DNA from: CAYGWP01 sp964353455
GTDB taxonomy: Bacteria > Planctomycetota > Phycisphaerae > FEN-1346
NCBI GenBank assembly: GCA_964353455.1
Contig: CAYGWP010000485.1
Coordinates: 1-5,812, forward strand
Length of the DNA stretch: 5,812 bases
Direction of reading: 5' to 3'
The number at the start of each line of letters is the position of its first letter. Within the stretch, counting starts at the first letter, position 1. The translations under genes and the position numbers were made by a program. Below the pieces are notes generated by a model. That model was not told the DNA's origin. It saw nothing but the letters and a program-made list of their open reading frames with translations, and made no database searches. Positions 1 through 5,191 of this stretch are shown here, piece by piece.

Positions 1-211
1 CTTGGCCGCCACCATGCTCGCCACCACGCTGGGCCTGGAGTTCGATCCGGAATCGGCCTATGACGAGCGCAAAGAGATTTACCGAATGAGCCGCAAGATC
101 GTACGCAGCCAGAACATCACGCAGTCGGCCCGGTGCGACAAGAACGGCCGCTGGACGACGTGCCTGGTGGCCGCCGCCTTCGTCGGCCACACGCCCGTCG
201 AGATTGCGTAA
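1..211 (+). CDS. pdaD: Pyruvoyl-dependent arginine decarboxylase, 3' end (partial)
   Basis: This is the C-terminal 69 residues of a gene whose 5' end lies outside the window; the TAA stop is at 209-211. The family removes CO2 from arginine to give agmatine, using a pyruvoyl group made by self-cleavage of the proenzyme. The visible part matches the family's alpha-chain end: the stretch LGLEFDPESAYDERKEIY (about residues 10-27 of the piece), then KIVRSQNITQSA, then the closing WTTCLVAAAFV. The serine cleavage site should lie just upstream and cannot be seen. The in-frame ATG at 14-16 falls inside the conserved fold and is not the real start. An agmatinase gene follows 68 bases downstream on the same strand, which supports the assignment because it uses the product. 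The family assignment is recognised from sequence; the symbol is borrowed from archaeal homologues. Confidence 0.88.
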   Translation, partial: LAATMLATTLGLEFDPESAYDERKEIYRMSRKIVRSQNITQSARCDKNGRWTTCLVAAAFVGHTPVEIA

Positions 212-224
212 GGTCTGATTGCAC

Positions 225-253
225 GCGAGCCGCGGGCGCGAGCCCGCGGTGCG
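225..253 (+). repeat. GNRA-capped palindromic hairpin between the two polyamine genes
   Basis: An 8-base perfect stem (CCGCGGGC at 230-237, GCCCGCGG at 242-249) is closed by the loop GCGA, a GNRA tetraloop. A G-T wobble (229/250) and, after one mismatch, two more pairs (226-227 with 252-253) extend it. It lies between the decarboxylase stop and the agmatinase ribosome binding site without covering that site. There is no following T-run, so it is not a classic terminator. I recall similar GC-rich palindromes as dispersed intergenic repeats in planctomycete genomes, but cannot confirm that here. It could equally affect stability of the shared transcript. Confidence 0.6.
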
Positions 254-266
254 AAGGCGCGATTCC

Positions 267-272
267 GAGGAG
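267..272 (+). promoter_or_regulatory. Ribosome binding site of agmatinase (decides the start)
   Basis: GAGGAG sits 7 bases before the ATG at 280. The open frame extends upstream to 133 but overlaps the decarboxylase gene and encodes arginine-rich sequence unlike the family, so the ATG at 280 is the start. Confidence 0.75.
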
Positions 273-279
273 TCTTACC

Positions 280-1128
280 ATGAGCCGACGAGATCAGGTG
301 CCCTCGAACTTCCTCGGCCTGTCGCGCGAGGCCTCCGCCTACCGGGCCGCAAGGCTCGTCGTCCTCCCGGCCGGCTTCGAGGCGACCGCCAGTTACGGCA
401 CGGGCACGCGCGGCGGTCCCGATGCCATCATCGCCGCCAGCCGCCAGGTCGAACCCTGGGACTACGAACTCGAACGGGACCTCTCGGAGGCGCCGATCCA
501 CACGGCCGACCCTGTTGCGCCGGACCTCTCGGCCCCCGGCGCCGTGGCCGACCGGATCCGCCGCGTGGCCTCGCGGTTCGTCGCCGACGGCAAGTGGGTC
601 CTCGGCCTGGGCGGCGAGCACAGCGTTACGCTCGGCCTTGTGCGCGCGGCGGCCGAGAAGCACGGGCGGCTCTCGATCCTCCAGATCGACGCCCACGCCG
701 ACCTCCGCAACGAGTACCAGGGCACGCCATACAGCCACGCCTGCGTCATGCGCCGGTGCGTCGATGACGGACACCGCACGGTGCACGTGGGCATCCGCAA
801 CGCCTGCCGCGAGGAAATCGAGTTCGCCCGCAAGAAGAAACTCCCGATCTTCTGGGGCCGTCGGTGCGCCGAGGGCGACGCATGGATTTCTGCCGCCGTC
901 AAGGCCCTTGCCGGCCCGGTGTACCTGACGGTGGATGCGGACGGCCTGGACCCCGGCATCATCCGGACAACCGGCACGCCCGAGCCCGGCGGCCTGGGGT
1001 GGTGGACGACGATGAAACTGCTGGAGTCGCTCTTTGCTCGCCGCAAGGTGGTCGGGGCGGATGTGGTGGAACTCTCTGCCGCGGGCGACCCTGCGAGCGA
1101 GTTCGCCGCCGCGCGCCTCGCCGCCTAG
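280..1128 (+). CDS. speB: Agmatinase (ureohydrolase family)
   Basis: This 282-residue enzyme of the arginase/agmatinase fold should hydrolyse agmatine to putrescine and urea in the cytoplasm, using two manganese ions. Family landmarks in order: SYGTGTRGGPDAI (38-50); GGEHSVT (111-117, metal ligand His114); QIDAHADLR (135-143, ligands Asp137, His139, Asp141); YSHACVMRR (151-159); HVGIR (169-173); VDADGLDP (218-225, ligands Asp219 and Asp221); TGTPEPGGL (231-239); and VVELS (262-266). All six expected metal ligands are present. The arginine decarboxylase just upstream makes agmatine the likely substrate rather than arginine or guanidinobutyrate. The spacing suggests one transcript. The oddity is the end: the TAG at 1126-1128 falls inside the usual last helix (see the separate entry). 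The loss is small and distant from the metal site, so activity is plausible. Confidence 0.92.
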   Translation: MSRRDQVPSNFLGLSREASAYRAARLVVLPAGFEATASYGTGTRGGPDAIIAASRQVEPWDYELERDLSEAPIHTADPVAPDLSAPGAVADRIRRVASRFVADGKWVLGLGGEHSVTLGLVRAAAEKHGRLSILQIDAHADLRNEYQGTPYSHACVMRRCVDDGHRTVHVGIRNACREEIEFARKKKLPIFWGRRCAEGDAWISAAVKALAGPVYLTVDADGLDPGIIRTTGTPEPGGLGWWTTMKLLESLFARRKVVGADVVELSAAGDPASEFAAARLAA

Positions 1129-1158
1129 ATCGCCGCCCTGGCGCTCTACGCCAAGTGA
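1126..1158 (+). other. In-frame TAG and nine-codon continuation of agmatinase
   Basis: After SEFAAARLAA the frame reads TAG (1126-1128), then nine sense codons giving IAALALYAK, then TGA (1156-1158). In the family this segment is a C-terminal helix of the type xxAAxLAxKIxxxxL. The downstream codons restore that pattern if the TAG position held a lysine or glutamine (AAG or CAG, one base different). So the codon is a point nonsense change, a sequence error, or a read-through site. TAG also ends two other genes here (1552-1554 and 3315-3317), which argues against genome-wide TAG reassignment. The family comparison is from memory. Confidence 0.6.
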
Positions 1159-1190
1159 CAGCCCGCGTGCAGGGCGACGCCGGCGATCGC

Positions 1191-1469
1191 TTACTTCGCC
1201 TTCGCGCGCCTTTGCCGGACGGTCTTCCAGAAGGCGTCAGGGGACAATCCCTTGCCGGCCCGGATGCTTCGCCGCGATCTTTCAAGAAGGGCTTGAAATC
1301 GTGTGGAGTGGGCCAGGACCAGCCTCTCCAGGTCGTCCTCGTCCCGCGCCGCGATCATTACGGCCATCGCCTTGCCGTTTCGAGTGATGACGACGGGGTT
1401 CCCCGCTTCGCACTGCTGGATGTAGGCGCTCAACCTGGCTTTGACATCCGCAACTGGAGCGATTTTCAT
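1191..1469 (-). CDS. Phd/YefM-family antitoxin, apparently solitary
   Basis: This 92-residue protein has the Phd/YefM N-terminal DNA-binding and dimerisation fold. It opens MKIAPVADVKARLSAYIQQ (1-19), then NPVVITRNGKAMAVMI (24-39), the strand-turn-strand typical of these antitoxins. The charged C-terminal part (about 43-92) would normally hold the toxin-binding segment. Start: ATG at 1467-1469 with a strong ribosome binding site, GGAGAGGAG (1478-1486), 8 bases upstream. Family members repress their own operon and neutralise a RelE/Doc/PIN-type toxin encoded next door. No toxin gene is present: downstream the strand meets the convergent agmatinase within 65 bases, and upstream is a membrane protein. 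It may be an orphan regulator, or the survivor of a lost pair. The family assignment is firm; the role is not. Confidence 0.85.
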   Translation of the reverse strand: MKIAPVADVKARLSAYIQQCEAGNPVVITRNGKAMAVMIAARDEDDLERLVLAHSTRFQALLERSRRSIRAGKGLSPDAFWKTVRQRRAKAK

Positions 1470-1551
1470 AGTTCAAACTCCTCTCCGGCTATTCGCAGCC
1501 GGTTCCCTTCCCGGAAGTCAATGCCATTCCGTGCCCGTGCTGGCGGGCTCG

Positions 1552-1908
1552 CTACGGCCACTGCCGGTGGAAGTGGAAGGCGTGCGGCGGGCCGTGGTCG
1601 GCCGCGGCGGACACGATGGCCGCGACGATGACGATCAGCAGCATCAGCACCTGTGCCGCAAGGGCAACGTAGCCGGTGGCCAGGCCGGCGACGGCGAGGC
1701 CCCGGCCGGTCTCGCGCCCGGCGGAATTCCGGATCTGGTGCGAGGCAAGGTGCCCGAAGATGATCGCCAGCGCCGCCGGCATCAGCATGGACCCGCAACA
1801 ACAGAAACTGGCGACCACCGAGACGATCCCCAGTATGAACGATGCCAGCGCGAAGCCGTTGGTCCGCGGGGGGGCGGGGGGAAGCGACGGGACGGTCGAT
1901 TGGGTCAT
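1552..1908 (-). CDS. DUF4190-type small membrane protein
   Basis: This 118-residue protein has a short proline-rich cytosolic-looking N-terminus (1-16), a hydrophobic segment ALASFILGIVSVVASFCCCG (20-39) that runs on to about residue 52, a polar stretch HLASHQIRNSAGRETGRG (53-70), and a second long hydrophobic segment (about 71-102). The pattern of LGI, then AIIFGHLASHQIR, then GRGLAVAGLATGY is the hallmark of DUF4190 domains, whose function is unknown. The start is the ATG at 1906-1908, preceded by GGAGGAGA (1915-1922) at 6 bases. The longer frame up to 2007 runs through a palindromic repeat and is not coding. Three consecutive cysteines (36-38) lie within the first membrane segment, and the tail is histidine-rich (HAFHFHRQWP, 109-118). 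The neighbours give no clue to function. Confidence 0.8.
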   Translation of the reverse strand: MTQSTVPSLPPAPPRTNGFALASFILGIVSVVASFCCCGSMLMPAALAIIFGHLASHQIRNSAGRETGRGLAVAGLATGYVALAAQVLMLLIVIVAAIVSAAADHGPPHAFHFHRQWP

Positions 1909-1950
1909 CGGGTATCTCCTCCAGAGCGTTTCACGATTGCCTGTATCGCA

Positions 1951-1983
1951 TGTGTGCCACGGCCGGTCTTGCCCGGCCGTGCC
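1951..1983 (+). repeat. Palindromic intergenic element, copy A
   Basis: A perfect 9-base stem (CACGGCCGG at 1958-1966, CCGGCCGTG at 1973-1981) flanks a 6-base loop. The asymmetric flank GTGTGC at its left side is shared, in opposite orientation, with copy B at 2345-2375. The common outer block of 15 bases, GTGTGCCACGGCCGG, is identical. It lies upstream of the DUF4190 gene and just past the 3' end of the small hypothetical gene. There is no T-run. It is probably a dispersed REP-like element. Confidence 0.75.
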
Positions 1984-1991
1984 TGATTGGG

Positions 1992-2315
1992 TCAGGGCTC
2001 CTGCCACTGAACGCGAAGGACTGCGGCAATTCCTCGGCGCCCTGCTTCCACTTCCACCTCGTCCGGCCGATGTGGCCGGACATATAGGCCCCAGTTGCCC
2101 TTACTTGGCTGCTGGCACCTTGAAGTCCGTCGCTCCTCGGTCAACAGGGGCAGCAACTCATCTGCCTTGAGTACCGCGCTTCGGCCGGTGTCTTTCTGCA
2201 CCAGCACGAGTTCCCCGGTTTCGGCCACGGCGTCCTTGCGCTCGTCCCATACATCCCACCAGTACCAGTACGGTTTCTTGTTGTAGAACTGGGAGCGCGC
2301 GACAATAGTTTTCAT
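1992..2315 (-). CDS. Hypothetical small protein, possibly frameshifted 3' end
   Basis: I do not recognise this protein. The ATG at 2313-2315 has GGAGG (2321-2325) 5 bases upstream, and the frame gives 107 residues. Residues 1-62 look like a real compact soluble domain: MKTIVARSQFYNKK, an aromatic run PYWYWWDVWDERKD, then ETGELVLVQKDTGRSAVLKA and DELLPLL. There is no signal peptide or membrane segment. From about residue 63 the composition changes to arginine/glutamine-rich sequence that runs through a hairpin (2061-2081). One base inserted near 2122-2135 would instead give TDFKVPAAK and a TAA stop (2101-2103), a more natural ending at about 72 residues. So the true 3' boundary is uncertain. 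Two inverted copies of a palindromic element lie on either side of the gene. Confidence 0.6.
   Translation of the reverse strand: MKTIVARSQFYNKKPYWYWWDVWDERKDAVAETGELVLVQKDTGRSAVLKADELLPLLTEERRTSRCQQPSKGNWGLYVRPHRPDEVEVEAGRRGIAAVLRVQWQEP
2061..2081 (-). repeat. Perfect 8-base-stem hairpin
   Basis: GTCCGGCC (2061-2068) and GGCCGGAC (2074-2081) pair perfectly around a 5-base loop. It lies within the doubtful 3' part of the small hypothetical gene, 20 bases past the alternative stop at 2101-2103. Its CCGG-rich core resembles copies A and B, but the flanks differ. There is no T-run. Confidence 0.6.
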
Positions 2316-2344
2316 GTCATCCTCCGTTTTGTCGACCTGCGGGG

Positions 2345-2375
2345 ATGCACGGCCGGACAAGCCGGCCGTGGCACA
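2345..2375 (-). repeat. Palindromic intergenic element, copy B (inverted to copy A)
   Basis: A 9-base perfect stem (2348-2356 with 2362-2370) flanks a 5-base loop. Read on the minus strand it matches copy A (1951-1983) with a one-base difference in loop length and another loop substitution. The 15-base outer block is identical. It sits 20 bases upstream of the ribosome binding site of the small hypothetical gene, so it would fall in that gene's leader or promoter region. Confidence 0.75.
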
Positions 2376-2389
2376 CTGGTTGTCTCGCC

Positions 2390-2424
2390 CAATCCGCAAT
2401 CCGCAATTCACAATCCACAATTGC
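2390..2424 (+). repeat. Five tandem heptamers, CAATCCG-type
   Basis: Five consecutive 7-base units start with CAAT: CAATCCG (2390-2396), CAATCCG (2397-2403), CAATTCA (2404-2410), CAATCCA (2411-2417) and CAATTGC (2418-2424). The array ends one base short of the proC stop codon. It is A/T-richer than its surroundings. The 7-base period rules out a coding origin in a single frame. Confidence 0.7.
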
Positions 2425-2425
2425 T

Positions 2426-3235
2426 TTACCTCCCCAAATCTTTCCCGCGGTCTCTGGCGGCGCGGACGGCGGCGGAGACGATGCGCGCGAGGCCGAGTTC
2501 GTCGAACTTCTTGATGGCCGCCTCGGTCGTGCCGCCGGGGCTGGTGACCTTGCGTCTGAGGTCCGCGGCCTCATCGCCCGACTCGGCGAGCAACTTTGCG
2601 GCCCCCTCGAACGTGACGCGCGCAAGCAGCCGCGCATCGTCCTCCGCGAGGCCGAGTTCCACGCCGGCCTTCATCAGGAGTTCCGTCAGGTAGAAAAAGT
2701 ACGCCGGGCCTGAGCCTGAGACGGCCGTGACGGCGTCCATGAGGTCCTCGGTGATGCGGATGACCTGTCCGGCGGACTCCAGGAGCCGTATGGCCTTTGC
2801 GACGTCTTCGGGCGTGGCGTGCCTGCCGGGGCAGACGGCCGCCATTCCTCGCCCCACAAGCATGGGCGTGTTGGGCATGGCGCGGACGAAGCGTGTGCCT
2901 GCGGCCACGGTCTCCTCGGCGTGCGCGGTGGAGATGCCCGCACAGATGGAGATAACTAGTTTTTTCGGTCCGAAGAGGCTGCCGAGGGGCGCGAGGGCCT
3001 TGTCGAACATCTGCGGCTTGACTGCGACGATGATGACGGGGGCCTTTTCGACGACCGGGCGGTTGTCGGCGGCCGTCGGGACCTTCAGGTCCCGCTCGAA
3101 GAGTTCCCGCCGCCGCGCGTCCGGGTCGGAGGCGAGGATGGCGGCGGGTGCGGCCATGCCCGCGCCGATTATGCCGCGCGCTATCGCCTCGGCCATGTTG
3201 CCGGCGCCGATAAAGCCGAGTTGAACGTTGGTCAT
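2426..3235 (-). CDS. proC: Pyrroline-5-carboxylate reductase
   Basis: This cytosolic enzyme reduces 1-pyrroline-5-carboxylate to L-proline with NAD(P)H, the last step of proline synthesis. The 269 residues match the family's usual length of about 270. Motifs in order: the Rossmann nucleotide-binding loop GFIGAGNMAEAI (7-18); AVKPQ (71-75); SICAGI (96-101); RAMPNTP (118-124); VSGSGPAYFF (172-181), part of the proline/P5C-binding region; and the C-terminal signature VTSPGGTTEAAI (230-241). Start: the ATG at 3233-3235, which places the glycine loop at the normal distance from the N-terminus. A longer frame from a TTG at 3268 would add 11 residues the family lacks. The ribosome binding site is weak (AAGG, 8 bases upstream). 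It lies 79 bases downstream of mlaD on the same strand, with a hairpin repeat between, so co-transcription is possible but not shown. Confidence 0.95.
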   Translation of the reverse strand: MTNVQLGFIGAGNMAEAIARGIIGAGMAAPAAILASDPDARRRELFERDLKVPTAADNRPVVEKAPVIIVAVKPQMFDKALAPLGSLFGPKKLVISICAGISTAHAEETVAAGTRFVRAMPNTPMLVGRGMAAVCPGRHATPEDVAKAIRLLESAGQVIRITEDLMDAVTAVSGSGPAYFFYLTELLMKAGVELGLAEDDARLLARVTFEGAAKLLAESGDEAADLRRKVTSPGGTTEAAIKKFDELGLARIVSAAVRAARDRGKDLGR

Positions 3236-3259
3236 CGTTTTAGCCTTACAGAGGCGTGC

Positions 3260-3300
3260 GGCCGCCAAGCCCGCCCTGAGCGCAGCCGAACGGGGCGGCC
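3260..3300 (-). repeat. GC-rich inverted repeat between mlaD and proC
   Basis: Two alternative stems are possible: CCGCCC (3271-3276) with GGGCGG (3293-3298), or the wider GGCCGCC (3260-3266) with GGCGGCC (3294-3300). The core CCCTGAGCGCAGCCGAACGG (3274-3293) resembles a CCCTGAGCGNAGYCGAAGGG-type palindrome that I recall as a dispersed repeat in many environmental bacteria. There is no U-run on the minus-strand transcript, so I do not call it a terminator. Confidence 0.55.
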
Positions 3301-3314
3301 GGCTGAATGTGGAC

Positions 3315-4379
3315 CTATTTTTTTTCTTTCGACAGCAGCCCCTCTTCGCGCCACATGGTGATCAGGCGGTTGCCGCTGTCGAGCGTCTTGCGGAGGTCCT
3401 CCAGGGCGTTGACGAGTTGCCGATGGAGATCATCGCTGGCGATAAGTTGGCCCAGGGTGCCCTTGCCGTTCTGGACGCCTTCGACGACCGCGTTGAGGTT
3501 TTTGATGAGGGCGCCGACCGCCTCGGCATCCTTCGTGAAGACGGCGAGGGCCTCATCGGCCTTGCTGCTGGTGCCCTGGATGGCCGCGCCCGCCTTCTGG
3601 TACGTTTCGGCGACCGACTGTACGGAGCCGAGGGTCTGCTGGACCTCCTTGAGGGTCTTCGTAAGTTCAAGCGCGCCGGTGCGAGCGTCGGTGAGGAGGT
3701 TGTTGAAGCCGCTCTTGGGGTCACTGATTTCGTCCTGGAGGCTCTTGGCGGTGACCTGGAACTGGGCGAGGGCGGTCCAGAGGTTGTCGCGTTTGCCGGC
3801 CTTAACCTCATCGAGGGTGCGCGGCTCGCTGAGTTCCGTGAGTTGCTGGACGAGTTTGCCGACGCCGCCGAACTGGGCGATGCTGCTCTCGATGCCTGTG
3901 GCGAGTTTGTCGAGCCGTCCGGTGAGTTCGTCGCCCAGAAGGTTGGGCGGCGCGAGGACCCCATCGACCGAGGCGGAGCCGTCGGTCGGCAGGAACTCGC
4001 GAGGCTTGGCGGGGCCGGGCGCGGCGGCGGCACGCTTCGGCTTGCGAAAATCCATTGCGACATCGCCTACCGCCCCCTGCTGGACGACGAACTCGTAGTC
4101 CGTGGGGATCTGTACGTCGGCGTTTATTCGCATGTTGATCCAGACGCCTTCGCGCTTGGGGAGGCTGGTGACGACTTCGCTGACTTCGCCGGCCCCGATG
4201 CCGTCCACGGTGACGCGCTTCCCGGTCCGGACGCCGTAAGCGTTCGCCATGTGCGCCCGCACGGTGTACCCGCCGCCGATGAAGGCCGCCCAGCCCTGGA
4301 ACCAGACGATCATCGTCCCCAGGATGACCGTCCCCAGGAGGACGAAGATGCCGACGACGACATGCTTGTGGTCGTTCAC
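3315..4379 (-). CDS. mlaD: MCE-domain lipid-binding protein (MlaD family), long form
   Basis: This 354-residue protein is anchored in the inner membrane by one N-terminal segment (about 7-27) and lies otherwise in the periplasm. The MCE domain spans about 38-115, with the typical NAYGVRTGKRVTVDGIGAGEVSEV (46-69) beta core. MlaD-type proteins form a hexameric ring on the MlaE/MlaF transporter through which lipids pass. After an Ala/Pro-rich linker (about 113-135) comes a long, mostly helical, coiled-coil-like region (about 145-340). It includes GKGTLGQL (305-312) and the following DDL (316-318), which I recognise from long MCE proteins. Escherichia coli MlaD is only about 180 residues, so this is the extended form that could reach across the periplasm. 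The start is a GTG at 4377-4379 with AAAGGAG 9 bases upstream; the protein then begins MNDHKHVVVG. It is the third gene of the mlaE-mlaF-mlaD operon. Confidence 0.9.
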   Translation of the reverse strand: MNDHKHVVVGIFVLLGTVILGTMIVWFQGWAAFIGGGYTVRAHMANAYGVRTGKRVTVDGIGAGEVSEVVTSLPKREGVWINMRINADVQIPTDYEFVVQQGAVGDVAMDFRKPKRAAAAPGPAKPREFLPTDGSASVDGVLAPPNLLGDELTGRLDKLATGIESSIAQFGGVGKLVQQLTELSEPRTLDEVKAGKRDNLWTALAQFQVTAKSLQDEISDPKSGFNNLLTDARTGALELTKTLKEVQQTLGSVQSVAETYQKAGAAIQGTSSKADEALAVFTKDAEAVGALIKNLNAVVEGVQNGKGTLGQLIASDDLHRQLVNALEDLRKTLDSGNRLITMWREEGLLSKEKK

Positions 4380-4388
4380 TCTTGATTG

Positions 4389-4395
4389 CTCCTTT
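4389..4395 (-). promoter_or_regulatory. mlaD ribosome binding site overlapping the mlaF stop codon
   Basis: AAAGGAG lies 9 bases before the mlaD GTG, and its first two bases are the last two of the mlaF TAA (4394-4396). Ribosomes finishing mlaF would end on the mlaD start region, consistent with translational coupling of subunits. Confidence 0.75.
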
Positions 4396-5191
4396 AAGCC
4401 CCCGCCGGCGCGGCCTTCAGGCTCGCGTTGCCGTGGATGAAGCGCTGGACTCGGACGTCTGGGTGCCGGCGGATCTCGTCAGGCGAGCCGTCGGCGATCA
4501 CCGCGCCCTCGTGCAAGAGGACAAGCCTGTCGCCCACCTTGTATGCGCTCGCCATGTCGTGCGTCACCACGATGCTCGTGGTCTTCAGTTCCCTCTGGCA
4601 CCTCAGGATCAGATCGTTGATCGTGTCGGCGGTCACCGGGTCGAGGCCCGTCGTCGGCTCGTCGTACAGGATGACCTCGGGGTCCATGGCGATGGCCCGC
4701 GCCAGGCCCACGCGTTTCCGCATGCCGCCCGAGAGTTCCTCCGGCAGCAGGTTCTCGGTGCCTTCCATATCGACGAGTGCGAGCCTGCGGGCCACGATCC
4801 GCCGCACCTCCTCCTCCGGCAACTTCTTGTGCTCGTGAAGCGCGAACGCCACGTTCTCGTACACCGTGAGAAAATCAAAAAGGGCGGCGCCCTGGAACAC
4901 CATGCCGAACCGCGAGCGTATCGGCACAAGTTCCCACTCCCCGAGGCCCGTGATCTCCGTTCCGTCGATATAGACCTTGCCGCGCGTCGGCTTCAGGAGA
5001 CCCAAAATGAGTTTCAGCATGACGCTCTTGCCGACGCCGCTTGCGCCCAGGACGACGGTGGTCTCGCCGCGCCGGAAGCGAATCGACAGGTCCTTGAAGA
5101 TTGTGTGCTCGCCGAAGGCTTTCCAGACGCCTTCGAGGCGTATCGGGAACTCCGGCTTCGGCGCGGCCGCCGATTTTTCGTCGGTGCTCAT
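4394..5191 (-). CDS. mlaF: ABC transporter ATPase, MlaF family
   Basis: This 265-residue cytosolic ATPase should power lipid movement by the MlaE permease. All nucleotide-binding motifs are intact: Walker A GASGVGKS (49-56), Q-loop Gln100 in VFQGAALFD, signature LSGGM (153-157), Walker B VILYDEP (173-179), D-loop GLDP (182-185) and switch His211 in VVTHD. The sequence ELSGGMRKRVGLARAIA (152-168) together with FQGAALFDFLTVYENVAF is typical of the Mla/Ttg2/Mkl group rather than generic importers. Residues 1-16 are a short polar extension, and the end carries a small Ala/Pro tail. The ATG at 5189-5191 overlaps the mlaE stop by four bases (ATGA), so translation is probably coupled. Family assignment is strong; transported lipid and direction cannot be read from the sequence. 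Confidence 0.94.
   Translation of the reverse strand: MSTDEKSAAAPKPEFPIRLEGVWKAFGEHTIFKDLSIRFRRGETTVVLGASGVGKSVMLKLILGLLKPTRGKVYIDGTEITGLGEWELVPIRSRFGMVFQGAALFDFLTVYENVAFALHEHKKLPEEEVRRIVARRLALVDMEGTENLLPEELSGGMRKRVGLARAIAMDPEVILYDEPTTGLDPVTADTINDLILRCQRELKTTSIVVTHDMASAYKVGDRLVLLHEGAVIADGSPDEIRRHPDVRVQRFIHGNASLKAAPAGA

Noticed and set aside
79..786. Minus-strand open frame opposite the decarboxylase and agmatinase
   Set aside because: It is a low-complexity Arg/Ala/Gly shadow of two well-recognised plus-strand genes.
1183..1190. GCGATCGC, identical to the cyanobacterial HIP1 octamer
   Set aside because: It occurs once in a GC-rich window; a single copy carries no meaning.
1466..1551. Minus-strand frame ending NGIDFREGNRLRIAGEEFEL that overlaps the antitoxin ATG by ATGA
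   Set aside because: It looks protein-like, but part of it is just the antitoxin's ribosome binding site read as codons. The ATGA overlap is automatic for any ATG-AAA start, and upstream the frame runs out of frame through the DUF4190 gene. I see no start for it.
225..3300. Repeats as a CRISPR array
   Set aside because: The palindromes are of several different types, far apart and irregularly spaced; no repeat-spacer periodicity is seen.
3318..3325. T-run just past the mlaD stop as a possible terminator
   Set aside because: The run lies on the plus strand and inside the last mlaD codons; on the minus-strand transcript it is an A-run with no preceding hairpin.
3228..4385. Long plus-strand open frame (385 codons) across the mlaD region
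   Set aside because: It is the antisense of a clear MCE-domain gene. Its protein has no recognisable motif, and the GC-rich codon bias explains the lack of stops.
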